From: Leptospira limi
GTDB taxonomy: Bacteria; Spirochaetota; Leptospiria; Leptospirales; Leptospiraceae
Direction: 5' to 3'
Assembly: GCF_026151395.1 (NCBI RefSeq)
Contig: NZ_JAMQPV010000001.1
Span: 372,001-436,000 of the forward strand
DNA: 64,000 bases
Below the pieces are notes generated by a model. That model made no database searches. It was not told where the DNA came from and saw only the letters and a list, made by a program, of their open reading frames with translations. This document shows positions 9,047 through 18,255 of the stretch, in pieces (positions within the stretch are counted from its first letter, which is position 1; every line of letters begins with the position of its first letter). Made by a program: the position numbers and the translations under genes.

Positions 9047-9952
9047 TCAGTTTTGATTGGCAATTCCAGCAATCCGATTCCAAGTTTTAAAAAATCGAAC
9101 TTCATTTCCTTTTTCATTATAAACTATAGAATCAATATTCATTTTTGCTAAAAAAATCCCTCGTCCACTGACTAAATTGGCACTTGGATTCTCAATTGGA
9201 TTGGGAATTTGAGAAACTGCAAATCCATTCCCTTCATCTCGAATCACAATCGTAACACCAACATCATCCATTAGTAACTCTACAAAAACGGATGAATTGT
9301 TACCGGCACATCTTTCATCAACATACTTAAAATAATCTTGGTTAGATTCTAAACACTCCTGTTTTTCAGCATAACTCACACCCGCAACTCCATGTTCGAT
9401 TGCATTTGCCAATAATTCATACAATACAATTTTTATGGAGATTAAATCTTCAGGTGAAGCATGTGGAGAATTTAATATTTGTTTGGTTAAAAATGCAATG
9501 TACGATGTTAACTTTTTAATTTGTGGTTTTAATTTGATTTTGCAGTCACCACTGAATTGTGTAATCTCACCACTATTATAAAGTAAGGTGAGATCAATGT
9601 CTGCATTTTCAAATTTTTTAATCCGAGAACGAAGAGCTTCCATTCGAAATGGTTTTAGAAAAAAATCAACGGCTCCCATACGAAACACATCAATTGCAAT
9701 TTGAATGTCACTGTCTCCCGTAATTACCAAAAAGGGAGTTTGGTTTCCATCGGCCCTTAATTTTTGAATGAATTGGATTCCATTTAATTTTGGTAAGCTG
9801 ATGTCAGAAATGATTAAATCAAAAGTGTTTTGGTTGGCAATAGCAAGAGCCTCCATTCCGTCGGAGGCTAATGTAACATTAAATTCATCTTTGAAGTATT
9901 CCCAAAACAATTCACGAATTGTTTCTTCGTCGTCAACAAATAAGATTTTCAT
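9047..9952 (-). CDS. response regulator fused to an RsbW-like ATPase domain
   Basis: Residues 1-115 form a CheY-type receiver, with an acidic pocket at Asp7/Asp8, phosphoacceptor Asp50, Thr78 and Lys100. Residues 150-295 form a GHKL ATP-binding domain of the anti-sigma/serine kinase type: N-box ELLANAIEHG, G1-like DEGNGF and G2-like GRGIFL. There is no DNA-binding or histidine phosphotransfer region. A phosphorelay could therefore control a partner-switching kinase directly. The cytoplasmic protein has 301 residues and its gene stands alone. SpoIIE/RsbU-type phosphatases elsewhere in the window are possible opponents, but that link is inferred. Confidence 0.82.
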   Translation of the reverse strand: MKILFVDDEETIRELFWEYFKDEFNVTLASDGMEALAIANQNTFDLIISDISLPKLNGIQFIQKLRADGNQTPFLVITGDSDIQIAIDVFRMGAVDFFLKPFRMEALRSRIKKFENADIDLTLLYNSGEITQFSGDCKIKLKPQIKKLTSYIAFLTKQILNSPHASPEDLISIKIVLYELLANAIEHGVAGVSYAEKQECLESNQDYFKYVDERCAGNNSSVFVELLMDDVGVTIVIRDEGNGFAVSQIPNPIENPSANLVSGRGIFLAKMNIDSIVYNEKGNEVRFFKTWNRIAGIANQN

Positions 9953-10014
9953 AAGGAATGGCTTAGTGAGTTAGAATGCCCTACCATTAACTATTGTAAA
10001 TCTATTTTTGAAAT

Positions 10015-11379
10015 TTAGTCTTCCAAGTTATATGAACGTCCCAATTTATAGGTAGACTGAAGCTCTTGTTGCAATTCCAGAATCTCCTTTTTGGTAAAAA
10101 AGGCGATTTTTCCTCCAGACAATTCAAACGCGTAGTAGGTGGACTCTTCTGATTGTAAAAGAGTTTTTAATTGGCTAAGGGAGCTAATGCGAGTTCCATT
10201 TACCTTCTCCAAGACTAAATCTTGGAAGTCCTGGTATCCTAGGTTACCTTCTAGGGGGAAAACACGACTGAGAATTACTATTTTTTCCCTCACTGGGTGG
10301 ACTTTCTTCTGGTAATAATCAGACAGATACACCAATTTTTTTTCCGACTTCACCCTGTATTCCGAGCCAAATTCTTTGAGATATGCATTGGAAAGTTCCG
10401 TAAAGAAAAATCCCCCTACAATCAAATACAATGGTCTGCGATCTTTTGCTTCTTCTGGAATTAAAAAATCATTAGAATCATAGGCCCTTAAATCATATGA
10501 AATACTGAGACTTTGAAAATTACGATGTAGTTTCAGTTGGATCGTTTCACCTAATTCTCGCAAACGTCCATCGGGTTTACGTAATAACAAATCCAAGATT
10601 TTATCAGCACGGTCCCATTCATCCACTTTTGTAAGCGGAAACGAGTTGATCATAGTCACCAAGTCTCCGGGGAATAAATTATAAGCAGGACCAACTCCAG
10701 GAATCACTTCTGATACTAAAAGTGGATTTGGAAATGATTTTGAATAATATTCTTTCTCTGAAGGAGTTAGATTTACATCAAATAAGAATCCTGGGTGCGG
10801 AAATGACTTACCACCAGATCGTAAAAACAATTCTACATATTCGGTTGGGATTAAAAAATCAGAAATAGTAATCCCGCATAACAATTGATTTTTGAAGAAA
10901 AAATCAGACTCTTCTTTTTTTTTCTGATCCAACATCAAAACTTTGATTGGAGTTTTTGAAAAAGGCAAATAAACATATCGAGATTTTCCAGTGGGACAAT
11001 GTTTGTCTGTCAGTTTTAAATCCAATCCTACAGGTTTTGGTAATTTCTGCATTCCTTTTGATTCTAATAATAGAAACCCAGTCTCTCCATCATAAGCTTT
11101 GATTGCCAATTTTGGTACTGAATAATCAAAGGATTCAAATTCTGCATATACGGGGTTTTGTTTAGAAAGAGTGACACCAAAAAACTGTCCCTTTCCTAAG
11201 TGGATGATATTTAATTTGCGATTGAATGGTTCACCAACTAACCATGGATTTTGGTGGCTAATTTTCTGAAAGGTTACCCTTGCTTCAATGACACGTTTAT
11301 CTTCAAATTCTTCCGCAAAAACATTGGAAGTGATCAATACTAAAAATGATACAAGGACAATCGACTTAAAGTTCTTCAT
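10015..11379 (-). CDS. exported Do-like PDZ protein without protease triad
   Basis: The 454-residue protein begins at the ATG at 11379, which gives a clear signal peptide (MKNFKSIVLVSFLVL...NVFA). A GTG at 11406 and an ATG at 11391 are upstream options. A trypsin-like N-terminal domain follows, but no NAH and no GNSGG motif is present, so it should be inactive. A PDZ domain (about 235-320, SEVIPGVGPAYN) and a Do-like second PDZ (RPLYLIVGGFFF, about 330-450) complete it. Its start overlaps the end of the active protease gene, so the two are translationally coupled. It probably works with the protease as a scaffold, inhibitor or substrate receptor. Confidence 0.7.
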   Translation of the reverse strand: MKNFKSIVLVSFLVLITSNVFAEEFEDKRVIEARVTFQKISHQNPWLVGEPFNRKLNIIHLGKGQFFGVTLSKQNPVYAEFESFDYSVPKLAIKAYDGETGFLLLESKGMQKLPKPVGLDLKLTDKHCPTGKSRYVYLPFSKTPIKVLMLDQKKKEESDFFFKNQLLCGITISDFLIPTEYVELFLRSGGKSFPHPGFLFDVNLTPSEKEYYSKSFPNPLLVSEVIPGVGPAYNLFPGDLVTMINSFPLTKVDEWDRADKILDLLLRKPDGRLRELGETIQLKLHRNFQSLSISYDLRAYDSNDFLIPEEAKDRRPLYLIVGGFFFTELSNAYLKEFGSEYRVKSEKKLVYLSDYYQKKVHPVREKIVILSRVFPLEGNLGYQDFQDLVLEKVNGTRISSLSQLKTLLQSEESTYYAFELSGGKIAFFTKKEILELQQELQSTYKLGRSYNLED

Positions 11380-12823
11380 AATTGGCACCATATCTTTTTT
11401 TAACACGTTGGTTCATTTGGTAAATGGATTCAGGTCGTAACACAATAGGAAGATCCATTCCTCTAAATTTTAGTACAATCATTCCTCGTTTATTTTCTTT
11501 CCACAGGGTTTTAAATTCACTTAAATCTTTTGGAACTCGTCCGTTGATCGACTCTACAACTTTGTATTTATATTTTTTATATTTCGATGTTTCCGGATCA
11601 TTAAATGCATAACTCAATACAATATCTCTTGTTGTATAACGATAGAGGAGGTCTTGGATAAAGTAACTGTAGTGGTATTGTAAGGAACTATCTAAATCAC
11701 CGTCTTCAGAGTGGAAAAAAGATCGTGTAATTGGTTGGAAAACAAAACCTGCCTGCAAAAAATAATCTTCCGTTCCATCTCGATAAAGTTCCAATGCATA
11801 GTTTTTTTGTAAATTGACTTCAGCTTGGTTTTCTTTCCCTGCTCGATAAAAACTGATCGAAACCTTTGAATTCAATTGTTTGTCTTCAATCCAATCAATG
11901 ATGAATTCTTTTTTATTGGAAGAAGTGAGTTCACCATCATTTGAGATGGAAATTCCATCCACAGCCGTCACAAAATCTTTTTCTTTTAATACTTTCGAAA
12001 ATGTAGAAGAAGGATAAATTCGATTCACAAAAATTCCTGTTTCACTCGCAGGTACTTTCATCGCTTGTTTTAAACTTTTTGGATTTCCATTTTGGAATGT
12101 AAATCCTAGATTTGGAAACCCATCATATTTCCCATCATTAATATCTTCTAAAAAATGACGGATGATGTCATTGGAGATCAAATACGCAATCCCTTGTTCT
12201 AACGTACTGATCTGGAATACAAGACCAACAACCTTTCCATTTTGAACAGCGGGTCCACCAGAATTGCCTGGTTGGATATTTGCTGCTATTTTTAATACAT
12301 TTCGATAATCTAACCCAGAGTAGGTGTATCGATTTTTTTCAAAACGTAAGATGGATCCTTTTTCGACGGATAAACTGTCATTACCATTTGGAAAACCCAA
12401 TAACAATACATCCGATCCTAAATTGGGAATTCCTTCCAATAGACTTAATGAAGTTGTTTGTTCCGAAAAATCGGGATCATTCACTTGTAATAATGCCAAG
12501 TCACAATCATAACCAATGAATTTTACATCCGCTAAGTATTCTTTTTTAGTGAAACTACTCTTAACTAAAATTCGCTTTGCATCACGAACTACATGTGCAT
12601 TGGTTAAGATAGTTTGGTTGGGTAATACCAATCCTGAGCCAAACCCTGTATAAAGATTTTTCTTCATCCAAGGTTGGGTTTTATTTTCAGTGTTAAACCC
12701 TTCATTCCGTATGAGGACTACGGAACGAAAAATTGAATCCACTGCAGGTTCTGATTCAGTTTGTGAAAAGACTGTCTCACTCCATAGTAATAAACTGAGA
12801 CAAATTAAGATGATTTTATTCAT
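11366..12823 (-). CDS. exported trypsin-like serine protease (Do/HtrA type)
   Basis: A signal peptide (residues 1-20) leads into a trypsin-like domain with the full triad: His77 in TNAHVV, Asp108 in YDCDLALL and Ser188 in GNSGGP. Two PDZ-type regions follow, including the Do-like C-terminal one beginning near AGFVFQPITRSFF. The 485 residues match the Deg9-like arrangement of protease, PDZ, PDZ. It is the middle gene of a three-gene operon. It overlaps the exported protein upstream by 8 bp and the pseudoprotease downstream by 14 bp. Periplasmic protein quality control or cleavage of a specific envelope target is likely. Confidence 0.85.
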   Translation of the reverse strand: MNKIILICLSLLLWSETVFSQTESEPAVDSIFRSVVLIRNEGFNTENKTQPWMKKNLYTGFGSGLVLPNQTILTNAHVVRDAKRILVKSSFTKKEYLADVKFIGYDCDLALLQVNDPDFSEQTTSLSLLEGIPNLGSDVLLLGFPNGNDSLSVEKGSILRFEKNRYTYSGLDYRNVLKIAANIQPGNSGGPAVQNGKVVGLVFQISTLEQGIAYLISNDIIRHFLEDINDGKYDGFPNLGFTFQNGNPKSLKQAMKVPASETGIFVNRIYPSSTFSKVLKEKDFVTAVDGISISNDGELTSSNKKEFIIDWIEDKQLNSKVSISFYRAGKENQAEVNLQKNYALELYRDGTEDYFLQAGFVFQPITRSFFHSEDGDLDSSLQYHYSYFIQDLLYRYTTRDIVLSYAFNDPETSKYKKYKYKVVESINGRVPKDLSEFKTLWKENKRGMIVLKFRGMDLPIVLRPESIYQMNQRVKKRYGANYEEL

Positions 12824-13691
12824 AATACAGAATTACTTTCTCCCAAATGATTTGAGTTTCTGAAATTTTTTTTAGAAGAGCCTTCCCTAAAACTCGTTCT
12901 CCTGGTTTTGGATCTTTCCAAATGGTATTCGAAACCATCAATTCACCTGAAGGTGCAGAAGGGGCACGTATAAATCGATAGACAGAGTCTTTAACGCATG
13001 TGATGCGAAAAACATAAGAAACTGTTTGATCCCAATAAAAACTTTGGTCTTTTTCTACAAATTCCAGCGGACAGGAAGAATCAAAAAAGATTTCTAAATT
13101 GGAAGGTACTTCTTTTCGTCTCTTTGGATTTTCCGCAATGGATTGGAAATAAAACAAGTTTGGATTTTGAATTGGTTGGTAAGAGGTTACCTTGGTAGAT
13201 TTTTGATTTCGTATCTGATTTACTTTTTTTTGAGGGTAATCTAAATCTGTATCATCAATATTAGTCTTTGTACTTTCGTTTGCGTTAGATCCAACAAAAT
13301 TAAATCCTGATTGGATTTCCAAATATTGTTTTTTTCCAATTCGTTGAACAGACTTTAAGCGGAATTCCTCTTTAGGTAAATTGTTTCTGTTCTGAGATAA
13401 AAATTCGATAAAAATTGGTTCTTCACTTCCTTGGCAACTGAGTCTGTAATAAGTTACCGAGGAAATTTTAGATGCCAGCTCCAGTTGGCAATTCTCTTCG
13501 TTCGTAGGGTAAACACTACGATTCCGAATATTTTGTTGGAAGTTTTTTGAAATTTTACCTTGTTTCCAATGAATGATTTCATCGTTCAAAGATTGTAACG
13601 AATGAACTTTTGGATTTTTGTCAGCAGATAGATTGGCTAACGAAAATAGACTTAAAATGACTGAGAATGATATTGAAACATGCCAATTCAT
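12816..13691 (-). CDS. exported protein of unknown function, first gene of protease operon
   Basis: The 291-residue protein begins with a signal peptide of about 23 residues ending near LSA. The mature part contains four cysteines in the contexts NCQLEL, SCQGSE, CPLEF and TCVKD, and low-complexity polar segments around 140-170. I recognise no family. It overlaps the protease gene by 8 bp, so it is probably made with the protease pair and may be their substrate or partner. The start at 13691 faces the divergent rhodanese gene across a 172-bp region that must contain promoters for both. Confidence 0.7.
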   Translation of the reverse strand: MNWHVSISFSVILSLFSLANLSADKNPKVHSLQSLNDEIIHWKQGKISKNFQQNIRNRSVYPTNEENCQLELASKISSVTYYRLSCQGSEEPIFIEFLSQNRNNLPKEEFRLKSVQRIGKKQYLEIQSGFNFVGSNANESTKTNIDDTDLDYPQKKVNQIRNQKSTKVTSYQPIQNPNLFYFQSIAENPKRRKEVPSNLEIFFDSSCPLEFVEKDQSFYWDQTVSYVFRITCVKDSVYRFIRAPSAPSGELMVSNTIWKDPKPGERVLGKALLKKISETQIIWEKVILYYE

Positions 13692-13863
13692 GGTTTACCG
13701 ACTATCTTTAGTATCGGATTCTATACCCCTCGGAATCAACTCTCGAACAATTGATTTCTTTTCTCATTATGTCCCAGACCAGCTTTGAATTTTTTTTTTG
13801 GTTTTCAGACTTTCAAAAATTCGAGGGGGGGAAAAGTAATGTAAGAAATAGGAGAATACTTTT
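13692..13863. promoter_or_regulatory. divergent intergenic region with strong RBS for the rhodanese gene
   Basis: This region separates the divergent protease operon and the rhodanese-like gene. It holds a run of T and a G-rich element (GAGGGGGGGAAAAG), then AGGAG at 13850-13854, nine bases before the TTG at 13864. That Shine-Dalgarno element decides the TTG start. I see no clear -35/-10 pair. Confidence 0.4.
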
Positions 13864-14715
13864 TTGAACTGGAACTTTCTTAAAACCGAAATAGAACCTG
13901 GTGACTTCCTCATCGATTGTCGTTCCCAATCAGCATATGAAGAAGAAACATTAGAAGGTGCCTACTACTATCCATTTATCAAAAAAGCATTCGGCTCTGA
14001 CCCTGAATCCCAAAAAAAATTATATGGCCCAATGGCTACAGTGGTCCAAGAGTTTCAAAAATCAAAAAAGACTCGAATCATCGTTTTTGATGAAGGGATG
14101 GGGATGTTTTCCACTCGTATGGTGTATTTACTCCGCGGAATGGGAATCAAAGATGCTTATGTTCTTGGTCAAAAATGGCCTGCAAATGGTAAAAAAGCAA
14201 AAGGAGAACTCAAAATGGAACCTCCTGTTGCGGATAAGGCAAAACCAATTGAAGGTGTTGTTGATAAAGCCTTTATGGAACGAAATCTTACGAAATTACA
14301 AATCTTTGATGCAAGGACAATGGAAGAATACGAAGGTCGCCTACCTCGTCTCACTGCTCCAGAAGAAGGAACTCTTTGTGGCCGTTTGCCAGGAGCTTTC
14401 CTTTGGGATTGGAGGAATTTGTACGATGGAGAAGCAAATCTCATCGAACGTTCTATTTTCAAAAAACGCCTGAATGGTTTTCCATTTATGCCCGAAAGGC
14501 CAACTGTGATTTATGATTACAATGGTGCCAGGTCCTGTTTGTTAGCTCTTATGTTACGAGAGGCAGGATACATTGATGTTACAACCTACCAAGGTTCTTG
14601 GTTTGAATGGCGTAAGTCCAACTTACCCAAACAAGCCGTTGCCGTTTTTGGTGCCAAACAAGGTGCACAAGCAGCAGCTCCTAGGGTAGGTGGTGTTGAT
14701 CGAAAGAAAGTCTAA
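13864..14715 (+). CDS. two-domain rhodanese-like protein lacking the catalytic cysteine
   Basis: The 283-residue protein has the tandem rhodanese layout of thiosulfate/mercaptopyruvate sulfurtransferases. Domain 1 covers about 10-115 and domain 2 about 135-255, ending in the typical GSWFEWR. In domain 2, where the active-site loop should begin Tyr-Cys, the sequence is [10 protein letters not shown], with Asp218 in place of the cysteine. Domain 1 also has Asp76, which is usual there. Sulfur transfer by the standard mechanism is therefore unlikely; Cys225 a few residues on might substitute. The C-terminus is Ala/Lys-rich. The TTG start is supported by AGGAG nine bases upstream. Confidence 0.85.
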   Translation: MNWNFLKTEIEPGDFLIDCRSQSAYEEETLEGAYYYPFIKKAFGSDPESQKKLYGPMATVVQEFQKSKKTRIIVFDEGMGMFSTRMVYLLRGMGIKDAYVLGQKWPANGKKAKGELKMEPPVADKAKPIEGVVDKAFMERNLTKLQIFDARTMEEYEGRLPRLTAPEEGTLCGRLPGAFLWDWRNLYDGEANLIERSIFKKRLNGFPFMPERPTVIYDYNGARSCLLALMLREAGYIDVTTYQGSWFEWRKSNLPKQAVAVFGAKQGAQAAAPRVGGVDRKKV

Positions 14716-14733
14716 AAAAAGATTTACGTAACT

Positions 14734-14784
14734 TAAGACCATCGGTTCACTAAGCTCTCGCTCTTGGAGGATCCGATGGTTTTT
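14734..14784 (+). promoter_or_regulatory. stem-loop spanning the RBS and start codon of the GH31 gene
   Basis: ACCATCGG (14738-14745) is perfectly complementary to CCGATGGT (14773-14780). AAGA before and TTTT after extend the stem with one G-U pair, and T-rich sequence follows. The start codon ATG (14776-14778) lies inside the 3' arm and the GGAGG ribosome site lies in the loop. It could act as a terminator for the rhodanese gene, as a translational switch for the GH31 gene, or both. Confidence 0.5.
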
Positions 14785-17010
14785 CGTTTTTTATCCCTTT
14801 GTTGTATCTTTTTATTCCTAGAATGTGCCTCTCATATTCTCACTCCCTTTCCCATTCAGGAAGAAACCTTCCAAGTTTCCAAACAAATCCAATGGATCCA
14901 AAAACCAACTGAGCTAGTTCTCAAAAACACATCCTTTGACAAAAACTTCATTAAACTGTCGCTAGATGAACCCTTCTTATCTGTATCCGAAGTAGAAACC
15001 ATTTCCAAATACCGAATGGCTTCTTTTAAATTTGAAGAGTCAACCAAACGGACTTGTTCCGAACAAACGGTGGATTCCATCAAAAAAGAAACTGGGAAAA
15101 TTACCATCCTTGGTAAATTAACAGGGAAAAATTGTTCTTCCAATTACGAAGTCAGCTTTGCCGCAAAATCTGATACCGAAATTGAATTCAAAATCACTGT
15201 ATCTGATGAAAACCTAAATCGGATCCAACTTGTGTATGCGTCTCAACCAGATGAAAAGTTTTTTGGACTCGGGGAACAATTCACTTATGATGAGTTCAAA
15301 GGGAAAAAACCCTTTTTTTTCACAGAAGAACAAGGAATTGGACGTGGAGACCAACCCATCACCACAGGGGCCAATTTACTCGCAGGAGCTGGTGGGAATG
15401 CATACACAACGTATGCCCCGATCCCCCATTATATCAGTTCTGAAAATCGATCTGTCTTTTTTGAGAACAGTGGTTATGCGAAGTTTGATTTTGATCACGC
15501 CAAAAAAACCAAGGTAGAATTTTGGGACTTTCAATCCGAAAAATCTATTTCTGGTTCCATTTGGCTTGGAACTTCTGCCAAATCACTCATCGAAACCTAT
15601 ACGAAAAAAACAGGTCGTTTTCCCAAACTCCCCGAGTGGGCGTACGGTACTTGGTTAGGTGTCCAAGGGGGAACAGAAAAAGTTTCTGCTATCGTAAAAC
15701 AAGCTAAAGACGCTGGTAACCCTGTAACTGCACTATGGATCCAAGACTGGTGCGGAAGGCGAGTTACCAATTTTGGTGACCAACTCAAATGGCGCTGGTA
15801 TGCAGATGAAACCCTCTATCCAGATTTCAAAAAATTTGTTAAATCAATGAATGACCAAAACGTGCAGGTGTTAGGTTATATCAATTCATTCTTAGCAGAT
15901 ACCGACCCCAAAAAACCTGGTGATGATTTTACGAACCCTCTTCTCACAGAAGCTAAATCCAAAGGTTATCTTGTTAAAAATGCGAAAGGTGAGGATTACC
16001 TCATCCAAACAGTTGGTTTTCCAGCATACCTTATCGATCTTACCAATCCTTTGGCAGTGAAATGGACAAAAGATCTCATAAAAAAGAATTTAATTGGAAT
16101 GGGTCTTTCTGGATGGATGGCCGACTTCGGAGAATGGTTACCCTATGATGCAAAACTTCACTCTGGTGTGGATGCAAAAGTGTACCATAACCGATACCCA
16201 GTGGATTGGGCAAGGATCAATCGTGAAGCCATCAAAGAAGCAGGGATGGAAGGAAAAATTGTCTTTTTTACAAGAGCAGGTTATAGTTATTCCAATGCTT
16301 ATTCCACTCTTTTTTGGGAAGGGGATCAAATGGTCAGTTTTGGAACCAATGATGGACTCCCTTCTTCCATCGTAGGCCTTACAACATCGGGTATCAGCGG
16401 TTATGCGTTAAACCATAGTGATATTGGTGGTTACACAACCATTTCCAATCCATTAAAAAACTACCACCGAACAAAAGAACTATTACTCCGATGGGCAGAA
16501 GTTTCTGCTTTTACCCCGGTGTTTCGTACTCATGAAGGGAACAGACCTCTTAAAAACTGGCAAGTTTATACTTATACAAAACCTGACGGAACCAAATCAC
16601 TTGGAGATGAGGATACAGTCCAACTCTTTGCTAAAATTGCAAGGATCCACTTTGCCTTAAAACCATATATCCAAAGTTTGGTGGATGAAGCATCAAAAAC
16701 AGGACTTCCTGTTGTGAGACACAATGCCATAGTGGAACCAGAGGACAAAATTCTTCTCAATTACAAATACCAGTTTTTCTTAGGAGATGATTTACTCGTC
16801 GCGCCTGTTGTGGAATCCAATGAAATTGTACAAGATGTGTATTTACCTCGAGGGAAATGGACACATTTTTGGACAGGCACAACGTATGAAGGAAATCGAA
16901 AAATCCAAGTCTCTGCACCGATTGGTAAACCACCTGCTTTTATCAGAGTTGGTGGAAAATCAGAAGGTCTCATTCGTTCTTCCTTAGACAGTATACGGAA
17001 TAAGAATTAA
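14776..17010 (+). CDS. GH31 family glycosidase lipoprotein, sulfoquinovosidase-like
   Basis: The 744-residue protein starts at the ATG preceded by GGAGG at a spacing of five; a TTG at 14764 is a weaker option. The first residues form a lipoprotein signal with Cys17, though Glu at -1 is unusual. The catalytic barrel carries WMADFGEWLP with nucleophile Asp450 and GDQ with acid/base Asp517, spaced 67 residues as I recall for E. coli YihQ. Gln323, Trp339 and Tyr553 match the YihQ pocket residues, but the position of its sulfonate-binding Arg301 is Gln336. The substrate is thus probably related to, but not the same as, sulfoquinovosides. Leptospires do not live on sugars, so a role in glycolipid turnover is plausible. 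Confidence 0.82.
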   Translation: MVFRFLSLCCIFLFLECASHILTPFPIQEETFQVSKQIQWIQKPTELVLKNTSFDKNFIKLSLDEPFLSVSEVETISKYRMASFKFEESTKRTCSEQTVDSIKKETGKITILGKLTGKNCSSNYEVSFAAKSDTEIEFKITVSDENLNRIQLVYASQPDEKFFGLGEQFTYDEFKGKKPFFFTEEQGIGRGDQPITTGANLLAGAGGNAYTTYAPIPHYISSENRSVFFENSGYAKFDFDHAKKTKVEFWDFQSEKSISGSIWLGTSAKSLIETYTKKTGRFPKLPEWAYGTWLGVQGGTEKVSAIVKQAKDAGNPVTALWIQDWCGRRVTNFGDQLKWRWYADETLYPDFKKFVKSMNDQNVQVLGYINSFLADTDPKKPGDDFTNPLLTEAKSKGYLVKNAKGEDYLIQTVGFPAYLIDLTNPLAVKWTKDLIKKNLIGMGLSGWMADFGEWLPYDAKLHSGVDAKVYHNRYPVDWARINREAIKEAGMEGKIVFFTRAGYSYSNAYSTLFWEGDQMVSFGTNDGLPSSIVGLTTSGISGYALNHSDIGGYTTISNPLKNYHRTKELLLRWAEVSAFTPVFRTHEGNRPLKNWQVYTYTKPDGTKSLGDEDTVQLFAKIARIHFALKPYIQSLVDEASKTGLPVVRHNAIVEPEDKILLNYKYQFFLGDDLLVAPVVESNEIVQDVYLPRGKWTHFWTGTTYEGNRKIQVSAPIGKPPAFIRVGGKSEGLIRSSLDSIRNKN

Positions 17011-17023
17011 GGATCCAACCCAA

Positions 17024-17851
17024 ATGAAATTTGCATTGATTGGAGATATCCACGGTTATTGGAACCAAAAAGACATTGAATACTTCAATGAGTCTGATTA
17101 TGATTTTTTGTTTTTTACAGGTGACTTAAGAGGGAATCCAAAACTAGGAAAGGTTTCCTTCCAAGGTCTCACCAAACGCGCGTATATGATTCCTGGTAAT
17201 TGGGATGGAACAAGTCTCACTTCCGTGATTGGAGAAATTGTACACTCCAATCTTCTCATCCAATCAGGTTATTTGGGGCAAGGTAGAAGGTTACAAAAAC
17301 TATCCGAACGAGTGAAACCAATCACAATCCTTGGATATAGTTCACTTGTTTTGTCACAAGAATTGGATTTGTCTCTCATTGTAGGTCGACCACATGCCAT
17401 GGGTGGAGGACTCAGTTTTTTGCCTCACTTAAAAAAAACGTATCATGTTACAGATATGGAAACTTCCATTGAGACATACAAACGCCTAATAGATGGAACA
17501 AAGGAAAAACATTTACTCTTCCTTTCGCATAACGGGCCTTTTGGGCTAGGTTCTGCTAAAAATGCGATGTACGGTGCTGAATTTAAAAAGGAAGGTGGTG
17601 ATTGGGGTGATGCCGATTTAACGGAAGCCATTCAATATGCCAAATCAATTGGGAAAAAAGTTCCCCTTGTCCTTTCTGGCCATATGCACCATTCCATTAG
17701 CAAAACCAAAGAAAGGGAAACACATGAATATACGGGTGGGACTTTTTACGTGAATGGAGCCAAAGTCCCAAGGATCAGAGAAGGGAAACACTTTCACACA
17801 AAGATCGAATGGACAGGGGGATCTGCCACTGTCATCCCCTTGTGGGTTTAA
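17024..17851 (+). CDS. calcineurin-like metallophosphoesterase
   Basis: The 275-residue cytoplasmic protein contains the full metal-site series of this superfamily: GDIHG at the N-terminus, TGDL, GNWDG (usual GNHD, here with Trp), LSHNGP and GHMHHS. The gene begins 14 bases after the GH31 stop, with AAGGA upstream, so the two may be co-transcribed. The metal-dependent phosphodiesterase or phosphatase activity is clear from the motifs, but the substrate cannot be told. The stop overlaps the convergent OsmC gene by 4 bp. Confidence 0.85.
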   Translation: MKFALIGDIHGYWNQKDIEYFNESDYDFLFFTGDLRGNPKLGKVSFQGLTKRAYMIPGNWDGTSLTSVIGEIVHSNLLIQSGYLGQGRRLQKLSERVKPITILGYSSLVLSQELDLSLIVGRPHAMGGGLSFLPHLKKTYHVTDMETSIETYKRLIDGTKEKHLLFLSHNGPFGLGSAKNAMYGAEFKKEGGDWGDADLTEAIQYAKSIGKKVPLVLSGHMHHSISKTKERETHEYTGGTFYVNGAKVPRIREGKHFHTKIEWTGGSATVIPLWV

Positions 17852-18255
17852 GGGAGTAAAAGAGTATCGATTTCGATTTTCCCAGTGAGAATCTTGTGAA
17901 CAGGGCACGCATTGGCAACGGAGTACAATCGGTCCCTTTCTTCTGGTTTTAAATTTCCTTTGAGAGTGACTTCGCGAATGAATTTGTGATCCTCAGGTGA
18001 CCGTTTATCAATTGTTACTTGGACAGAAACTGAATCTAAAGCATACCCTTTTCTGTCGGCATACATTCGAATCGTAATCGAAGTACATGCTCCTAAGGAA
18101 GATGCAAGAAGTTCTGTTGGCATAGGACCAAGATCCGTGCCTTCTTTATCTGCTGGTTCGTCTGCTATCCAATGGTGTTTGCCTTTTGTGATTTTGGTTT
18201 CGTATTTTGTGTTTTCAGTTGTGACGATTACTTTGTCTTCAAATACTGCTGTCAT
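17848..18255 (-). CDS. OsmC-family peroxide-detoxifying protein
   Basis: The 135-residue protein has the OsmC/Ohr fold signature and the two redox cysteines, Cys57 in SLGACTSI and Cys117 in ANACPVH. It probably reduces organic hydroperoxides in the cytoplasm. The start ATG overlaps the stop of the upstream DUF374 gene in an ATGA junction, so the two are coupled. The YhfA-like branch, without proven peroxidase activity, is the alternative within the family. Confidence 0.86.
   Translation of the reverse strand: MTAVFEDKVIVTTENTKYETKITKGKHHWIADEPADKEGTDLGPMPTELLASSLGACTSITIRMYADRKGYALDSVSVQVTIDKRSPEDHKFIREVTLKGNLKPEERDRLYSVANACPVHKILTGKIEIDTLLLP

Noticed and set aside
13958..14473. 171-codon frame overlapping the rhodanese gene
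   Set aside because: It is a shadow in another frame of a clear protein, with Met/Trp/Lys-rich non-protein-like sequence and no ribosome site.
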